Positions 19,977 through 30,671 of a stretch of DNA of 64,000 nt are shown here, piece by piece. The stretch's first letter is position 1; every line of letters begins with the position of its first letter. The position numbers and the translations under genes were made by a program. Origin of the DNA: Fastidiosipila sanguinis (GTDB lineage: Bacteria; Bacillota; Clostridia; Saccharofermentanales; Fastidiosipilaceae); the NCBI RefSeq assembly GCF_002998295.1, contig NZ_CP027226.1, positions 1,604,001 through 1,668,000 of the forward strand. Direction: 5' to 3'. The notes under the pieces were generated by a model. The model saw nothing but the letters and a program-made list of their open reading frames with translations, was not told the origin of the DNA and did no database searches.

Positions 19977-20555
19977 TTAGTTTGAATTCTCCTCGGAGAC
20001 TGTTGATGACGAGTGCCGTTCTCTCATTTTTGCCTCGTCCTCTAAACGCAGTCTCCTCAGTTCTTTTAAAAAGGCATTCTCAATTTTTAGTTTAAGCAAT
20101 TCATCTTCTAGTTCTTTAACATATTCTGCACTTGTATCAACTATTTTTTCTTCTAATTGTTTAGCTTTACTATCTATCTTAGGTTTATCCAATTTTCTCT
20201 TTCGACCTTTCTTACGAGGTTTCAAAGCATCAGGACCAGCAACACGAAAGCGGTTAACCCAGTTACAAATCATACTTGGATTGTTTATACCTTCTCGGAT
20301 CGCCAAGTCTTGGTATGAAATCTCACTTGATAGATATAACTCTACAACATAAAGCTTCTTTTCGAAAGAATATTTTGCTTTTTTACGAGAACGCATTAAT
20401 CCTTCATCGCCAAACGCCTTATATGCATTGATCCATTTGCGTATTTGAGAATTAGAGCCAAATCCATATTTTTTAGAAAGATAATCCAGTCCACCTTTAC
20501 CATCCAAATATTCTAAAACAACTTTCTTCTTGAATTCAAAACTATGTTTTGCCAT
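19977..20555 (-). CDS. IS3-family transposase OrfA (helix-turn-helix protein)
   Basis: 192 residues from the ATG with GGGAGG upstream; an earlier in-frame ATG would lie in the inverted repeat. Two helix-turn-helix units are visible (FEFKKKVVLEYLDGKGGLDY... and YVVELYLSSEISYQDLAIRE...), as in the IS150 group. A leucine-rich coiled coil near residues 140-170 (YVKELEDELLKLKIENAFLK) serves for dimerisation. It binds the element ends and supplies the N-terminal half of the OrfAB fusion. A short A-run (CAAAAAT) near the end of the gene is the candidate slip site. Confidence 0.92.
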   Translation of the reverse strand: MAKHSFEFKKKVVLEYLDGKGGLDYLSKKYGFGSNSQIRKWINAYKAFGDEGLMRSRKKAKYSFEKKLYVVELYLSSEISYQDLAIREGINNPSMICNWVNRFRVAGPDALKPRKKGRKRKLDKPKIDSKAKQLEEKIVDTSAEYVKELEDELLKLKIENAFLKELRRLRLEDEAKMRERHSSSTVSEENSN

Positions 20556-20830
20556 AAAAATACCGACCTCCCAATCGTTAGATTTTGGTCTAACTTTTGG
20601 GGGTCGGTACAAAATCAGATAGACTTTTTTAGTAGGTTTTTTTAGTAAATAGTAAACTGGAGACTGGCTTCTTAATTAAGTATAACGAGACTTAAAAGCG
20701 TAAATGCCCAAAACAAAAATTCTAAAATTAGGTAATATTTAATAATGGAAAATTTACTAATTTTAATAGTATTGATGTATTATAATAATTAAATATATTT
20801 GTAAGATAAGAGGAAAGTTGGAATATATCT

Positions 20831-22414
20831 ATGGCGAGAAAAGAAGATGTTCAAACACAATATGATAGCAAGGCCGAAAGAGCAAGGGCAGAGAGAGAAG
20901 CAAGGTTAGAAGCACAAAAAAATCGTGACGGTTCACATAAGCCACACAAGGGGAAAACAAAATTAGGCAAAAAAATTCTAACAGTTATCTTAGCTCTATT
21001 AGCTGTAGCTGCTATTACTATTACAATTCTATGGCAAACTGGAGTAATTCAAAGAAATCTAAACGCAATTACTATTGCTGATAATAATGTAACTATTAAT
21101 GAGTACAACTATAACTACAATACATTAGTTGGTACTTATACAAGATATTTTGGTAAAGGTGGTTTACTAGATAAAAAAGCGGATTCATCTGCTGCAACAA
21201 AAGAAGATTTAACATGGGGAGAATTCTTCGAAAAGACAACAAACAAAAATCTACAACAAGTTAATTTACTTTACCAAGAAGCTGTTAAATCAGGATTTGA
21301 ACTATCTGAAGAAAACGTCAAAGAAATTGATAATTACATTGAAAGTATGAAGCAACAAACAGGTTCACCTTTGAACTTTGAAATTTACTTGCAAAATCTC
21401 TACGGCAAAGGTATGAACGTTGATTCATTGCGTGAATTAATGCTAAAAAATAAGTTAGCTACTGAATTTGCAAACAAAAAACCTTCTACTTATGAAATTA
21501 GTCAAGAAGAGATTGATAAAGAATACAATGAAAATACAAATAAATATGATTTAGTTACATTTAATAGCTTCCAAATTGTTACAGATACTAAAGATTCTGA
21601 AGATAAGGCTTTGACATCAGAAGAATTGAAAAAAGCTAAGGAAAAATCAGAAGCTAAAGCAAAAGAATCTGTAGAGAAAATTAGCAAAGGCGAAGAGTTC
21701 AAGAAAGTCGCAATTGAGATGGCTACAGATGAGAAGAGCAAAGAAAAACTACAAAAATCAGAAGATGACCTCACTCTACAAGAAAATATTACTTTATCAA
21801 ACTTGACTAACAAAGATATTCTAGATTGGTTAACAGCAAAAGATAGAAAAGCTGGAGATGTCAAATATTTTGAAATAGGGGATAATTACCAGATCTTGAA
21901 ATTTGGTGAAAGAAAAGCAGATACAAGAAATATTGCTGATGTTAGAATTTCAAGATTCAGTCTATATGACTCAAAGGGTAATGAGATAACTGAAGAACAA
22001 AAGAAAGCTGTTAAAAATAATGCGGTAGGAATGACTAAAGCAATTAACAGTGAAGCTGATTTTGAAAAATTTGATAAAGAAGCAAAAGATAATAAAGATA
22101 GTGAGAAAATTCTACAAAGTGAATCTGTAAAATACGAAAATGTGGATGCAATGAATGAAGCAAAATTACAGAAAAAAGTATTGGACTTTGTACTATCTCC
22201 TGAAGCTCAAACAGGAAAAACTGAGTTAATTGAGACAGATACTTTCATCTATGTAGTACATATAGTAGATAAAAAAGATGTTACAAGTAAAGATCATCAA
22301 ATCATAAGTGCACTTCAAATGAAAAAATCTGAAGAAGACCTTAAGAAATTAACTGAAGCTCCAAAAAACCAAGTTAAACCTGTTTACCCAGGTTACTGGT
22401 TCGCCAAGAGATAA
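20831..22414 (+). CDS. PrsA/SurA-like extracytoplasmic foldase
   Basis: 527 residues. A charged cytoplasmic N-terminus of ~50 residues precedes one membrane segment (~48-70, KILTVILALLAVAAITITIL). A helical SurA-N-like region follows (~80-230), then PPIC-like rotamase regions with long Lys/Glu helices (~230-500). Relatives assist folding of secreted proteins on the outer face of the membrane. Catalytic rotamase residues are not clear, so chaperone activity without isomerase activity is possible. A GAGGAAAG ribosome site lies upstream, and a strong terminator follows. It is a monocistronic unit downstream of the insertion sequence. Confidence 0.75.
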   Translation: MARKEDVQTQYDSKAERARAEREARLEAQKNRDGSHKPHKGKTKLGKKILTVILALLAVAAITITILWQTGVIQRNLNAITIADNNVTINEYNYNYNTLVGTYTRYFGKGGLLDKKADSSAATKEDLTWGEFFEKTTNKNLQQVNLLYQEAVKSGFELSEENVKEIDNYIESMKQQTGSPLNFEIYLQNLYGKGMNVDSLRELMLKNKLATEFANKKPSTYEISQEEIDKEYNENTNKYDLVTFNSFQIVTDTKDSEDKALTSEELKKAKEKSEAKAKESVEKISKGEEFKKVAIEMATDEKSKEKLQKSEDDLTLQENITLSNLTNKDILDWLTAKDRKAGDVKYFEIGDNYQILKFGERKADTRNIADVRISRFSLYDSKGNEITEEQKKAVKNNAVGMTKAINSEADFEKFDKEAKDNKDSEKILQSESVKYENVDAMNEAKLQKKVLDFVLSPEAQTGKTELIETDTFIYVVHIVDKKDVTSKDHQIISALQMKKSEEDLKKLTEAPKNQVKPVYPGYWFAKR

Positions 22415-22465
22415 TAGAGATATAAGATAATCTTATTTACATCACATATATCATTAGATTAAAGA

Positions 22466-22494
22466 ATGCCGAGTTGTAATAACTCGGCATTTTT
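22466..22494 (+). terminator. rho-independent terminator of the foldase gene
   Basis: Perfect 10-bp stem ATGCCGAGTT / AACTCGGCAT with a five-base loop, followed by TTTTATTTTA. Confidence 0.92.
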
Positions 22495-22639
22495 ATTTTA
22501 GAAATCAAAACTATAAATCTCTTAAAACTCAACAAATAACTATTTTTTAAAATCCTTTTGTGCAATAAGTAGAAAATTCATCACCTGAAATAGAAAAATC
22601 TCTAAAATATAGAAAAACAGCTGTAAATGCGCGTAAACG

Positions 22640-22669
22640 TTGACCTGACGGCTTTTGAGGTGCTATCAT
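22640..22669 (+). promoter_or_regulatory. candidate rpoBC promoter
   Basis: TTGACC (22640-22645) and TATCAT (22664-22669) are separated by 18 bases. It would give a leader of about 210 bases before rpoB. The 473-base spacer (22415-22887) otherwise holds only the foldase terminator; no ribosomal protein genes (rplKAJL) lie upstream and no leader peptide or attenuator was evident. Confidence 0.55.
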
Positions 22670-22887
22670 GTAAAAACGCTTAATGAGATTTTAGGCTTTT
22701 GTGTGCTTTTTTTAGATTTTTTGGATAAATTACTACTTGCATAATTGGGAATTGTACGATATAGAAGTTTATCCTCCAAAAGTCAAATGTATATAACAAA
22801 TATATTTTCTAGAAAAGCACAAGAACAGAATGGAAAAATTCTTATAGTTTAAAACTCATAATACAGACGAAGAGGTGAATCTTAATT

Positions 22888-25800
22888 ATGTTGCATCCTG
22901 AAAAATTTGGACGTGCAGAGCGCATGTCATATGCAAAATTACATGAAGCAGCCGATATGCCAAATTTGGTTTCTATTCAGAAAGAGTCATATCAATGGTT
23001 ACTAGATCAAGGTATCAAAGAAGTTATTGACTCAATTTCTCCAATTAAAGATGATGGTCCAGGAGACCTCGAGATCTATCTTTTAGAAACAGAATTTGAT
23101 ATCGATAACCCTAACTATCCAATGAGTGAATGTCGTGATAGAGACGTTAACTACTCTGCGCCTATGAGAATGAAGGTCCAACTTAACAATAAGAAGACCG
23201 GAGTTATCAAGGAGCAAACTATATTCTTGGGTGATTTCCCTCTAATGACTGACAATGGTTCATTCATCATTAATGGTGCCGAGAGAGTTGTTATCAGCCA
23301 ATTGGTACGTTCTCCAGGTGCATACTATAAACCAATCAAGAATAACAAGAGTGGTAAAGATCTATACAGTTGCCAAATTATCCCAAACCGTGGTGCATGG
23401 CTAGAGTACGAAACTGATAAAAAAGACGTTATTTACATGCGTATAGACCGTACCCGTAAATTCCCACTATCAGTTTTCTTGAGAGCTCTAGGTTATGGTA
23501 CAAATGCAGAAATTATCGAGAACTTTGGTGACGGTGACTACATCATGGCTACTTTGGCCAAAGATAACAGCACAAATCGTGAAGAAGGTCTTTTAGAGTT
23601 ACACCGTAAATTAAGACCAGGTGAACCAGCTTCTGCAGAAGGTGCTGAGAGCTTATTAAACAATATGATTTTTAACCCTCAAAGATACGACCTTGGTAAC
23701 GTTGGTATCTTTACTGTCAACCGTAAATTTGCGTTGGCAAGCAGAATTGTTGGTCACAAAGCTGTTGACAACATTGTTTCTCCAGAGGGAGAAATCTTAG
23801 CAGAAAAAGATCAAATTATTACAGAAGAACAAGCATGGGATATCCAAAACAGTGGTATTAATGAAGTTGATGTTATCCCAATGATTAAAGTTGGTGACAC
23901 ATTGACTGAAGCGGATGAGAAGTTCCGTGTAATTGGTAACGCAAGAGTTGATGCTAAAGCTTTCTTAAGCAATTTCTTCTCAGAAGACGTTGTTAAAGAT
24001 ATTGATTTCGAGGGCACAGGAATTACCGAAATGGTAAGAACAAGTGCATTGAGAGCAGTTGCAGCTGAAGCACAAGCTGAATCTGAAGAAAACCAAGCTA
24101 AAGTAATCAACGAATTATTCCGTAAAGACAAGAACCAATTAATGCCAACAAACCTAACAGTTGAAGACATTATTGCTTCTGTAAGTTACTTAATTGGATT
24201 ATACGATGGAATTGGTGACCTAGACGATATCGATCACTTAGGTAACCGTAGAGTACGTTCTGTTGGTGAGTTGTTGCAAAACCAATTACGTATTGGATTC
24301 ACTCGTATGGAGAGAGTCGTACGTGACCGTATGAGATCAATCTCAGATCCAGACAAGGTAACTCCTAAGAAATTAATTAATACAAGACCAGTTAGTGCAG
24401 CTATTAAAGAATTCTTCGGTTCTTCACAGTTGTCACAATTTATGGATCAACACAACCCACTATCTGAATTAACTCACAAACGTCGTTTGTCAGCTTTAGG
24501 ACCTGGTGGTTTAAGTAGAGACCGTACTAACTTTGAAGTTCGTGATGTTCACTCATCTCACTATGGTCGTATTTGTCCAATTGAAACACCAGAGGGACCA
24601 AACATCGGTTTGATCAACTCATTGGCAACATATGCGACGGTTAATAAATATGGATTTATCGAAACACCTTATAGAGTTTATGACAAAGAAAAAGGTGTTG
24701 TTTCAGAAGAAGTTCGTTATCTCACAGCAGATGAGGAAGATGATTTCTACATTGCTATGGCAAATGAACCTCTAAATGAAGATGGCTCATTCGCAGATAG
24801 CAAAATTACCGTACGTTTACGTGATAAATTCTTGGAAGTACCAGTAGAAAAAGTCGATTTGATGGACGTATCACCAAAACAAGTTGTTTCTGTTGCTACT
24901 TCATTGATCCCATTCTTAGGTAATGACGATGCTAACCGTGCTCTTATGGGTGCCAACATGCAACGTCAGGCAGTTCCTCTAGTTAAACCAGACTCACCAA
25001 TAGTTGGTACAGGTATGGAATATAGAGCTGCGAAAGATTCAGGTGTTGTAGCAGTTGCTAAGAATGCTGGTGAAGTAACATTTGTAGCTTCAGACAAAAT
25101 TATTATTAAGACATCAGAAGTATCACAAGATGTTTATGAACTAACTAAATATCAAAGATCAAACCACTCCACATGTATTAACCAAAGACCATTGGTCAGA
25201 ATTGGCGATCATGTTGAGGCAGGAGATATTATTGCAGACGGTCCTTCAACAGATAATGGTGAGCTATCTTTAGGTCAAAACATGTTAATCGGTTTCATGA
25301 CATGGGATGGTTACAACTACGAGGATGCTGTTTTAATCAACGAACGTTTAGTTAGAGATGACATTTATACATCCATTCACATTGAAGAATATGAGTGTGA
25401 TGCTAGAGATACCAAACTAGGTGCAGAAGAAATCACAAGAGAAATCCCTCAAGTTGGTGACGAAGCACTACGTAACCTTGACGAAAAAGGTGTAGTAAGA
25501 ATTGGTGCAGAAGTAAAAGCAGGTGATATCCTTGTTGGTAAGATCACTCCAAAAGGTGAGACAGAATTAACTGCAGAAGAAAGACTATACCGTGCTATTT
25601 TCGGTGAAAAAGTTCGTGAAGTACGTGATACCTCAACAAGAGTTCCTCACGGTACAAGCGGTGTTGTTGTTGATATCAAAGAATTCTCACGTGAAAATGG
25701 TGATGAATTACGTAATGGTGTTAACGAACTAGTTAGAGTTTACATTGCTCAAAAACGAAAAATATCTGTCGGTGATAAGATGGCTGGTAGACACGGTAAC

Positions 25801-26574
25801 AAAGGTGTTGTTTCCAGAATTTTACCTTCAGAAGATATGCCATACCTAGAAGATGGTACACCACTAGATATTGTATTAAACCCACTAGGTGTTCCTTCAC
25901 GTATGAACATTGGTCAGTTACTAGAAGTTCACTTGGGAATGGCTGCTAAGAAGGCAGGATACAAAGTTGCAACTCCAGTATTCGATGGTGCAGACGAGCA
26001 CGACATTCAAGAAATTCTTGAAGAATACGGAATCCAAAGCAATGGTAAGTCTGTCGTATACGATGGTCGTACAGGTGAGAGATTTGACAACGATGTAACA
26101 GTTGGTGTCATGTACTACTTGAAGTTACACCACTTAGTAGATGACAAGATCCACGCAAGAGCGATTGGACCATACTCATTAGTTACACAACAACCATTGG
26201 GTGGTAAAGCTCAATTCGGTGGTCAACGTTTCGGTGAGATGGAGGTTTGGGCACTTCAAGCTTATGGAGCAGCCTACACATTGCGTGAAATCTTAACTGT
26301 TAAGTCAGATGACGTACAAGGACGTACCAAGACATACGAGGCTATCGTTAAAGGTGAGAACATTCCTGATCCAGGAATTCCAGAGTCCTTCAAGGTCTTG
26401 ATCCAAGAAATGCGCAGTTTAAGCTTGGATGTTAGAGTTTACTATCAAGATAAAGAAGTTGCTTTGAAAGAAGAAGTTGACGAAAGTGATTTAAACCCAA
26501 ACATCAACTATGACACCAATAAATTACGCGAATTGATTAGCTCTATCGGCAATGATTCCGATTCAGATAATTAA
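22888..26574 (+). CDS. rpoB: DNA-directed RNA polymerase subunit beta
   Basis: 1228 residues. It starts [20 protein letters not shown] after GAGGTGA. The fork and rifampicin region (residues ~508-560) reads [20 protein letters not shown] then [13 protein letters not shown], with the key Asp, His and Ser positions wild type. The catalytic-centre region contains [11 protein letters not shown] and [11 protein letters not shown]. The C-terminus is followed after 36 bases by rpoC. It forms half of the polymerase active-site cleft. No sign of resistance mutations or inserts. Confidence 0.99.
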   Translation: MLHPEKFGRAERMSYAKLHEAADMPNLVSIQKESYQWLLDQGIKEVIDSISPIKDDGPGDLEIYLLETEFDIDNPNYPMSECRDRDVNYSAPMRMKVQLNNKKTGVIKEQTIFLGDFPLMTDNGSFIINGAERVVISQLVRSPGAYYKPIKNNKSGKDLYSCQIIPNRGAWLEYETDKKDVIYMRIDRTRKFPLSVFLRALGYGTNAEIIENFGDGDYIMATLAKDNSTNREEGLLELHRKLRPGEPASAEGAESLLNNMIFNPQRYDLGNVGIFTVNRKFALASRIVGHKAVDNIVSPEGEILAEKDQIITEEQAWDIQNSGINEVDVIPMIKVGDTLTEADEKFRVIGNARVDAKAFLSNFFSEDVVKDIDFEGTGITEMVRTSALRAVAAEAQAESEENQAKVINELFRKDKNQLMPTNLTVEDIIASVSYLIGLYDGIGDLDDIDHLGNRRVRSVGELLQNQLRIGFTRMERVVRDRMRSISDPDKVTPKKLINTRPVSAAIKEFFGSSQLSQFMDQHNPLSELTHKRRLSALGPGGLSRDRTNFEVRDVHSSHYGRICPIETPEGPNIGLINSLATYATVNKYGFIETPYRVYDKEKGVVSEEVRYLTADEEDDFYIAMANEPLNEDGSFADSKITVRLRDKFLEVPVEKVDLMDVSPKQVVSVATSLIPFLGNDDANRALMGANMQRQAVPLVKPDSPIVGTGMEYRAAKDSGVVAVAKNAGEVTFVASDKIIIKTSEVSQDVYELTKYQRSNHSTCINQRPLVRIGDHVEAGDIIADGPSTDNGELSLGQNMLIGFMTWDGYNYEDAVLINERLVRDDIYTSIHIEEYECDARDTKLGAEEITREIPQVGDEALRNLDEKGVVRIGAEVKAGDILVGKITPKGETELTAEERLYRAIFGEKVREVRDTSTRVPHGTSGVVVDIKEFSRENGDELRNGVNELVRVYIAQKRKISVGDKMAGRHGNKGVVSRILPSEDMPYLEDGTPLDIVLNPLGVPSRMNIGQLLEVHLGMAAKKAGYKVATPVFDGADEHDIQEILEEYGIQSNGKSVVYDGRTGERFDNDVTVGVMYYLKLHHLVDDKIHARAIGPYSLVTQQPLGGKAQFGGQRFGEMEVWALQAYGAAYTLREILTVKSDDVQGRTKTYEAIVKGENIPDPGIPESFKVLIQEMRSLSLDVRVYYQDKEVALKEEVDESDLNPNINYDTNKLRELISSIGNDSDSDN

Positions 26575-26610
26575 GACTCTGCTAAATTTAGAGTGAAAGG
26601 AAAATAAATA

Positions 26611-29600
26611 ATGGCTGATTTAAGACTTGTTGAGAGAGATAACAAAAAATTAAATAAAGATAATGAAGAAAATTTAGAGTTTGAGTCAATTGATATTAGA
26701 TTAGCTTCACCTGAGCAAATTTTAAAATGGTCACATGGTGAAGTTAAGAAACCTGAAACTATTAACTATAGAACTCTAAAACCAGAAAAAGATGGTCTCT
26801 TCTGTGAAAGAATTTTCGGTCCTGCAAAAGACTACGAGTGTCACTGTGGAAAGTATAAGAAAATTCGTTATAGAGGAATTGTCTGTGACAAATGTGGTGT
26901 TGAAGTAACAAAATCAAAAGTAAGACGTGAAAGAATGGGTCACATCAAGCTAGCTGCCCCAGTATCACACATTTGGTACTTCCGTGGAATTCCAAGTCGT
27001 ATGGCATTAATCTTAGACTTGTCTCCACGTCAACTAGAGCGTGTCCTATACTTCGCTAACTACATTGTTTTGGACCCAGGCAAAACAGGCCTAAAACTAA
27101 AACAAATCATTTCAGAAGCTGATTACCAAGAAACTGTTCGTAAGTTTGGTCGTGATGCTTTCCGTGCTGGTATGGGTGCAGAATCAATTCAAGAATTATT
27201 AGCACAAATCGACGTAGACAAAGAAACAGAAGATCTTCGTAACGATATTAAAGCAAGCAAAGGTCAAAAGAGAGTACGTTTAGTAAAACGTTTGGAAGTA
27301 ATGGAAGCTTTTAGCCGTTCAGAAAACAAACCTGAGCACATGGTATTAGATGTTCTTCCAGTATTACCACCAGAGTTAAGACCAATGGTTCAATTAGACG
27401 GTGGACGTTTTGCAACATCAGACTTAAACGATCTTTATAGAAGAGTTATTAACAGAAATAACCGTTTAAACAAACTACTACAATTAGGTGCGCCAGAAAT
27501 CATTATCCGTAATGAGAAACGTATGCTACAAGAATCTGTTGACTCATTAATTGACAACGGTCGTCGTGGTAGAGCAGTTGCTGGTGCAGGAAACAGAGCC
27601 TTGAAATCACTTTCAGAATTGCTAAAAGGTAAGCAAGGTCGTTTCCGTCAAAACTTGCTAGGTAAACGTGTTGACTACTCAGGACGTTCAGTTATCGTTA
27701 TCGGTCCAGAGCTTAAGATGCACCAATGTGGTCTTCCTACAGAAATGGCGATTGAATTGTTCAAACCATTTGTTATGAGTAGATTAATGGACGAAGGTTA
27801 CGCACACAATATTAAGACAGCTAAGACTTTAGTTGAACGTGGTGATGACGCAGTTTGGGATATTTTGGCAGAAGTTATCCAAGATCACCCAGTTATGTTA
27901 AACCGTGCCCCAACTCTTCACAGACTAGGTATCCAAGCATTTGAACCAGTACTAGTTCAGGGTAAAGCTATTAAACTACACCCACTAGCATGTACAGCTT
28001 TCAACGCTGACTTCGATGGTGACCAAATGGCTGTTCACGTACCTTTATCTGCAGAAGCAAAGGCTGAATGTAGATTCTTAATGCTACACTCAACCAACCT
28101 CTTGAAACCACAAGATGGTAAACCAGTAACCGTTCCTACCCAGGATATGGTCCTAGGTCTATATTACTTGACAATCGACAAAGAAAATTGTAAGGGTGAT
28201 GGTAAGGTATTCACATCTTTAGACGAAGCTGAAATGGCTTATGACAAAGGTGATATTGAATTACACTCAACAATTACAGTTCGTTTCGATGGTGGTAAGA
28301 AATTTGGTAAGAATATTTATCACAGAGTTACATCAACTTACGGAAGATTCTTATTCAATCAAATAATTCCACAAAACTTAGGTTATGTTGACAGAACAGT
28401 AGCTGAGAACGAATTCGATCTAGAAGTTGATGAAGTTGTAGACAAAACAAAACTAGGAAATATTATTGAGCGCTTAATTCGCTACAATGGTTTGACCAAG
28501 ACAGCAAGCATTTTGGATGATATCAAGAAATTGGGTTATCACTTTGCGACAAAATCAGGTATTTCTATCAGCGTTTTCGATATGGAAGTTCCTGGAGTCA
28601 AACAAGAATATCTACAAAAAGCTGAAGAAAAAGTTGAATTCATTAACAAACAACACCAAAGAGGTTTGTTAAATGAAGATGGACGTTCACAAGCTACAAT
28701 CCAAGTTTGGACAAAGACAACTGATGACATTACAGAAGCATTGAAAGTAAACATGGACAGATACAACTCCATCGCAATGATGAGTCAATCTGGTGCTCGT
28801 GGTTCCATGTCACAGATCAAACAGCTAGCAGGTATGCGTGGTAACGTTAGTGATACTTCAGGTAAGACAATTGAGATTCCTATCAAGTCAAACCTACGTG
28901 AAGGTATGAACATCTTAGAGTTCTTTATCTCCTCACACGGTGCTCGTAAAGCTCTATCAGATACAGCGTTAAAGACAGCTGACTCTGGTTACCTAACAAG
29001 ACGTTTGGTTGACGTTGCTCAAGATATCATCATTACTCAAGTTGACTGTGGTAGTGAAGATTCAGTAACAATGACAGCTTTGACCTCAGGTTCAGGAGCA
29101 TCTAAGCGAGTAATTAGTACTTTAGCAGATAGAATTGTTGGTAGATATGCAGCAGAAGATATTATCGATCCTGAAACAGGTGAAGTAATTTGCAACGCTG
29201 GTAAACTAATTACCAACAAGAAAGCTGAGAAAGTTGAACTAACCGAAATTGAAGCAGTTAAGATTAGATCAGTCTTGACTTGTGAAGCAAAACACGGTGT
29301 ATGTGCTAAATGTTATGGTACAAACTTAGCTACAGGTTCAAAGGCTGAAATCGGTGAATCAGTAGGTATTATGGCAGCACAATCAATCGGTGAGCCTGGT
29401 ACACAGCTTACAATGCGTACTTTCCACACAGGTGGTATTGCATTGTCTGGAGAAGATATTACTCAAGGTTTGCCTCGTGTTGAAGAGCTATTTGAAGCGA
29501 GAAAACCAAAGGGTCAAGCAATTATGAGTCAGACAGCTGGTATTGTAAGTATTAAAGACTCAAGTAAACGTAAGACTGAAGTTGAAGTAACAGATGCAGA

Positions 29601-30264
29601 GGGCAAAGTTAAGAAATACAATGTTCCTTATGGATCAACACTACTAATTGAAGAAGGTGACTCAATTGAAGCTGGTGATCTAATCACAGAAGGTTCAATT
29701 AACCCACACGATATTATGAAGGTTAGTGGAGTTGCAGGTGTTGCACGTTACATTACTTCAGAAGTTATTAAAGTTTATAACAACAACGGTATCGATATTA
29801 ATGACAAACACGTTGAAATTATTTGCCGTCAAATGATGCGTAAAGTAAGAGTAAATGAAGCAGGAGATACAGAATTACCAACAGGTGGTGTTGTAGACAT
29901 CTTCAATTTCAGAGAAGAAAATACTCGTGTAAATAACGAAGGTGGTGAGATCGCAGAAGGCGAAAGACTTCTATTAGGTATCACCAAGGCTTCCTTAGCT
30001 ACAGAATCATGGCTATCAGCTGCATCATTCCAAGAAACAACAAGAGTTCTAACAGATGTAGCAGTTAAAGGTAAACGTGATGAGCTAATTGGTCTAAAAG
30101 AGAATGTCATCATTGGTACCCTAATTCCAGCAGGTACAGGTTTGGCATATTATAGAAACTTAACTCCAGTTCCTGTAATTGAAGAGAACAAAGAGATTCT
30201 AGAAAATGTCTTGGAAAATGCTGAAGAGTTAGAAGACACAGATTCAGAAAAAGTAATTAACTAG
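26611..30264 (+). CDS. rpoC: DNA-directed RNA polymerase subunit beta'
   Basis: 1217 residues; AAAGGA precedes the ATG. The N-terminal zinc ribbon uses Cys in YECHCGKY and [10 protein letters not shown] (~residues 74-95). The active-site Mg-binding motif [12 protein letters not shown] is near residue 465. The second zinc site uses Cys around residues 815 and 890-900 ([15 protein letters not shown]). The trigger-loop region shows [16 protein letters not shown]. It has a short N-terminal addition of ~20 charged residues before the conserved start. It is cotranscribed with rpoB and ends at a long hairpin terminator. Confidence 0.99.
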   Translation: MADLRLVERDNKKLNKDNEENLEFESIDIRLASPEQILKWSHGEVKKPETINYRTLKPEKDGLFCERIFGPAKDYECHCGKYKKIRYRGIVCDKCGVEVTKSKVRRERMGHIKLAAPVSHIWYFRGIPSRMALILDLSPRQLERVLYFANYIVLDPGKTGLKLKQIISEADYQETVRKFGRDAFRAGMGAESIQELLAQIDVDKETEDLRNDIKASKGQKRVRLVKRLEVMEAFSRSENKPEHMVLDVLPVLPPELRPMVQLDGGRFATSDLNDLYRRVINRNNRLNKLLQLGAPEIIIRNEKRMLQESVDSLIDNGRRGRAVAGAGNRALKSLSELLKGKQGRFRQNLLGKRVDYSGRSVIVIGPELKMHQCGLPTEMAIELFKPFVMSRLMDEGYAHNIKTAKTLVERGDDAVWDILAEVIQDHPVMLNRAPTLHRLGIQAFEPVLVQGKAIKLHPLACTAFNADFDGDQMAVHVPLSAEAKAECRFLMLHSTNLLKPQDGKPVTVPTQDMVLGLYYLTIDKENCKGDGKVFTSLDEAEMAYDKGDIELHSTITVRFDGGKKFGKNIYHRVTSTYGRFLFNQIIPQNLGYVDRTVAENEFDLEVDEVVDKTKLGNIIERLIRYNGLTKTASILDDIKKLGYHFATKSGISISVFDMEVPGVKQEYLQKAEEKVEFINKQHQRGLLNEDGRSQATIQVWTKTTDDITEALKVNMDRYNSIAMMSQSGARGSMSQIKQLAGMRGNVSDTSGKTIEIPIKSNLREGMNILEFFISSHGARKALSDTALKTADSGYLTRRLVDVAQDIIITQVDCGSEDSVTMTALTSGSGASKRVISTLADRIVGRYAAEDIIDPETGEVICNAGKLITNKKAEKVELTEIEAVKIRSVLTCEAKHGVCAKCYGTNLATGSKAEIGESVGIMAAQSIGEPGTQLTMRTFHTGGIALSGEDITQGLPRVEELFEARKPKGQAIMSQTAGIVSIKDSSKRKTEVEVTDAEGKVKKYNVPYGSTLLIEEGDSIEAGDLITEGSINPHDIMKVSGVAGVARYITSEVIKVYNNNGIDINDKHVEIICRQMMRKVRVNEAGDTELPTGGVVDIFNFREENTRVNNEGGEIAEGERLLLGITKASLATESWLSAASFQETTRVLTDVAVKGKRDELIGLKENVIIGTLIPAGTGLAYYRNLTPVPVIEENKEILENVLENAEELEDTDSEKVIN

Positions 30265-30304
30265 TAGATTTTAAGTTTACTGAATAAAGTTAAAATAAAT
30301 TTAG

Positions 30305-30377
30305 AAAAGCAATCTTGAAAATTTGAATTAAAAAAGATAATTTTAGCTATCATAATTCAAAACAAGATTGCTTTTTT
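30305..30377 (+). terminator. rpoBC terminator, long stem
   Basis: Outer stem AAAAGCAATCTTG / CAAGATTGCTTTT, inner pairing TTTGAATTA / TAATTCAAA, followed by TTTTTT. Located 40 bases after rpoC. Confidence 0.9.
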
Positions 30378-30481
30378 ACATTTAAAGGTTGCTTTTTTAC
30401 ATTCGAAAAATTGTTAATAAAGGTGTTAAATGCCGTATTTATGCGAAAAGACGAAAAAATTGTAAACATTATTACAAGCTT

Positions 30482-30510
30482 TTGACAAAAAAATTACATA
30501 AGGTTATTAT
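30482..30510 (+). promoter_or_regulatory. sigma-A-type promoter of the CHAP hydrolase gene
   Basis: TTGACA (30482-30487) and TATTAT (30505-30510) with an exact 17-base spacer. Predicted start near 30517 gives a leader of ~150 bases. A weak hairpin GTGTT / AACAC lies within the leader. Confidence 0.8.
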
Positions 30511-30603
30511 TACTATCGTGTTTAAATATCTTTTATTGAACATTATGAAGTGTTAGGCTTATCAAACACAAAAATTAAGTTTAAAAAGGAGAGTTTGAAG
30601 AGG

Positions 30604-30671
30604 GACATTTATTTTTCGAAATTTTGAGGAAATACCTCGTAATGTCTAATTCAAAATCTAAAATATGTTAA
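30604..30671 (+). promoter_or_regulatory. structured leader with a nine-codon ORF overlapping the CHAP gene start
   Basis: Outer stem GACATT (30604-30609) / AATGTC (30641-30646) and inner stem GAGG (30626-30629) / CCTC (30635-30638) enclose the only ribosome-site-like sequence. An ORF at 30642-30671 (MSNSKSKIC) starts in the outer stem and its stop overlaps the ATG of the main gene at 30665. The main ATG has no ribosome site of its own. Either a coupled regulatory leader peptide or a one-base frameshift in the true N-terminus could explain this. Confidence 0.5.

Larger units (their letters stand above)
19072..20611 (-). mobile_element. complete IS3-family insertion sequence (IS150-like group)
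   Basis: 1540 bp with TG...CA ends and imperfect inverted repeats sharing GACCCCCAAAAGTTAGAC (left at 19078-19095, right in reverse at 20588-20605). AAA flanks both sides (19069-19071 and 20612-20614), which fits a 3-bp target duplication, although the site is A-rich. It carries orfA and orfB on the minus strand with intact DDE residues. A strong hairpin lies inside the left end. The element looks recent and potentially active. Confidence 0.92.

Noticed and set aside
15975-20830. Prophage or integrative element around the accessory island
   Set aside because: No integrase, phage structural gene, tRNA target or attachment repeats were seen; one insertion sequence and a local duplication account for it.
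22415-22887. Ribosomal protein leader or attenuator before rpoB
   Set aside because: No L10/L1-type site or intrinsic terminator other than that of the foldase gene was found; a plain promoter explains the spacer.
24411-24570. Rifampicin-resistance mutation in rpoB
   Set aside because: The key Asp, His and Ser positions match the wild-type pattern; the single His after FMDQ varies naturally between species.
30510-30660. c-di-AMP (ydaO-type) riboswitch before the LysM-CHAP gene
   Set aside because: The conserved core segments of that class are absent; only a simple hairpin and leader ORF are present.
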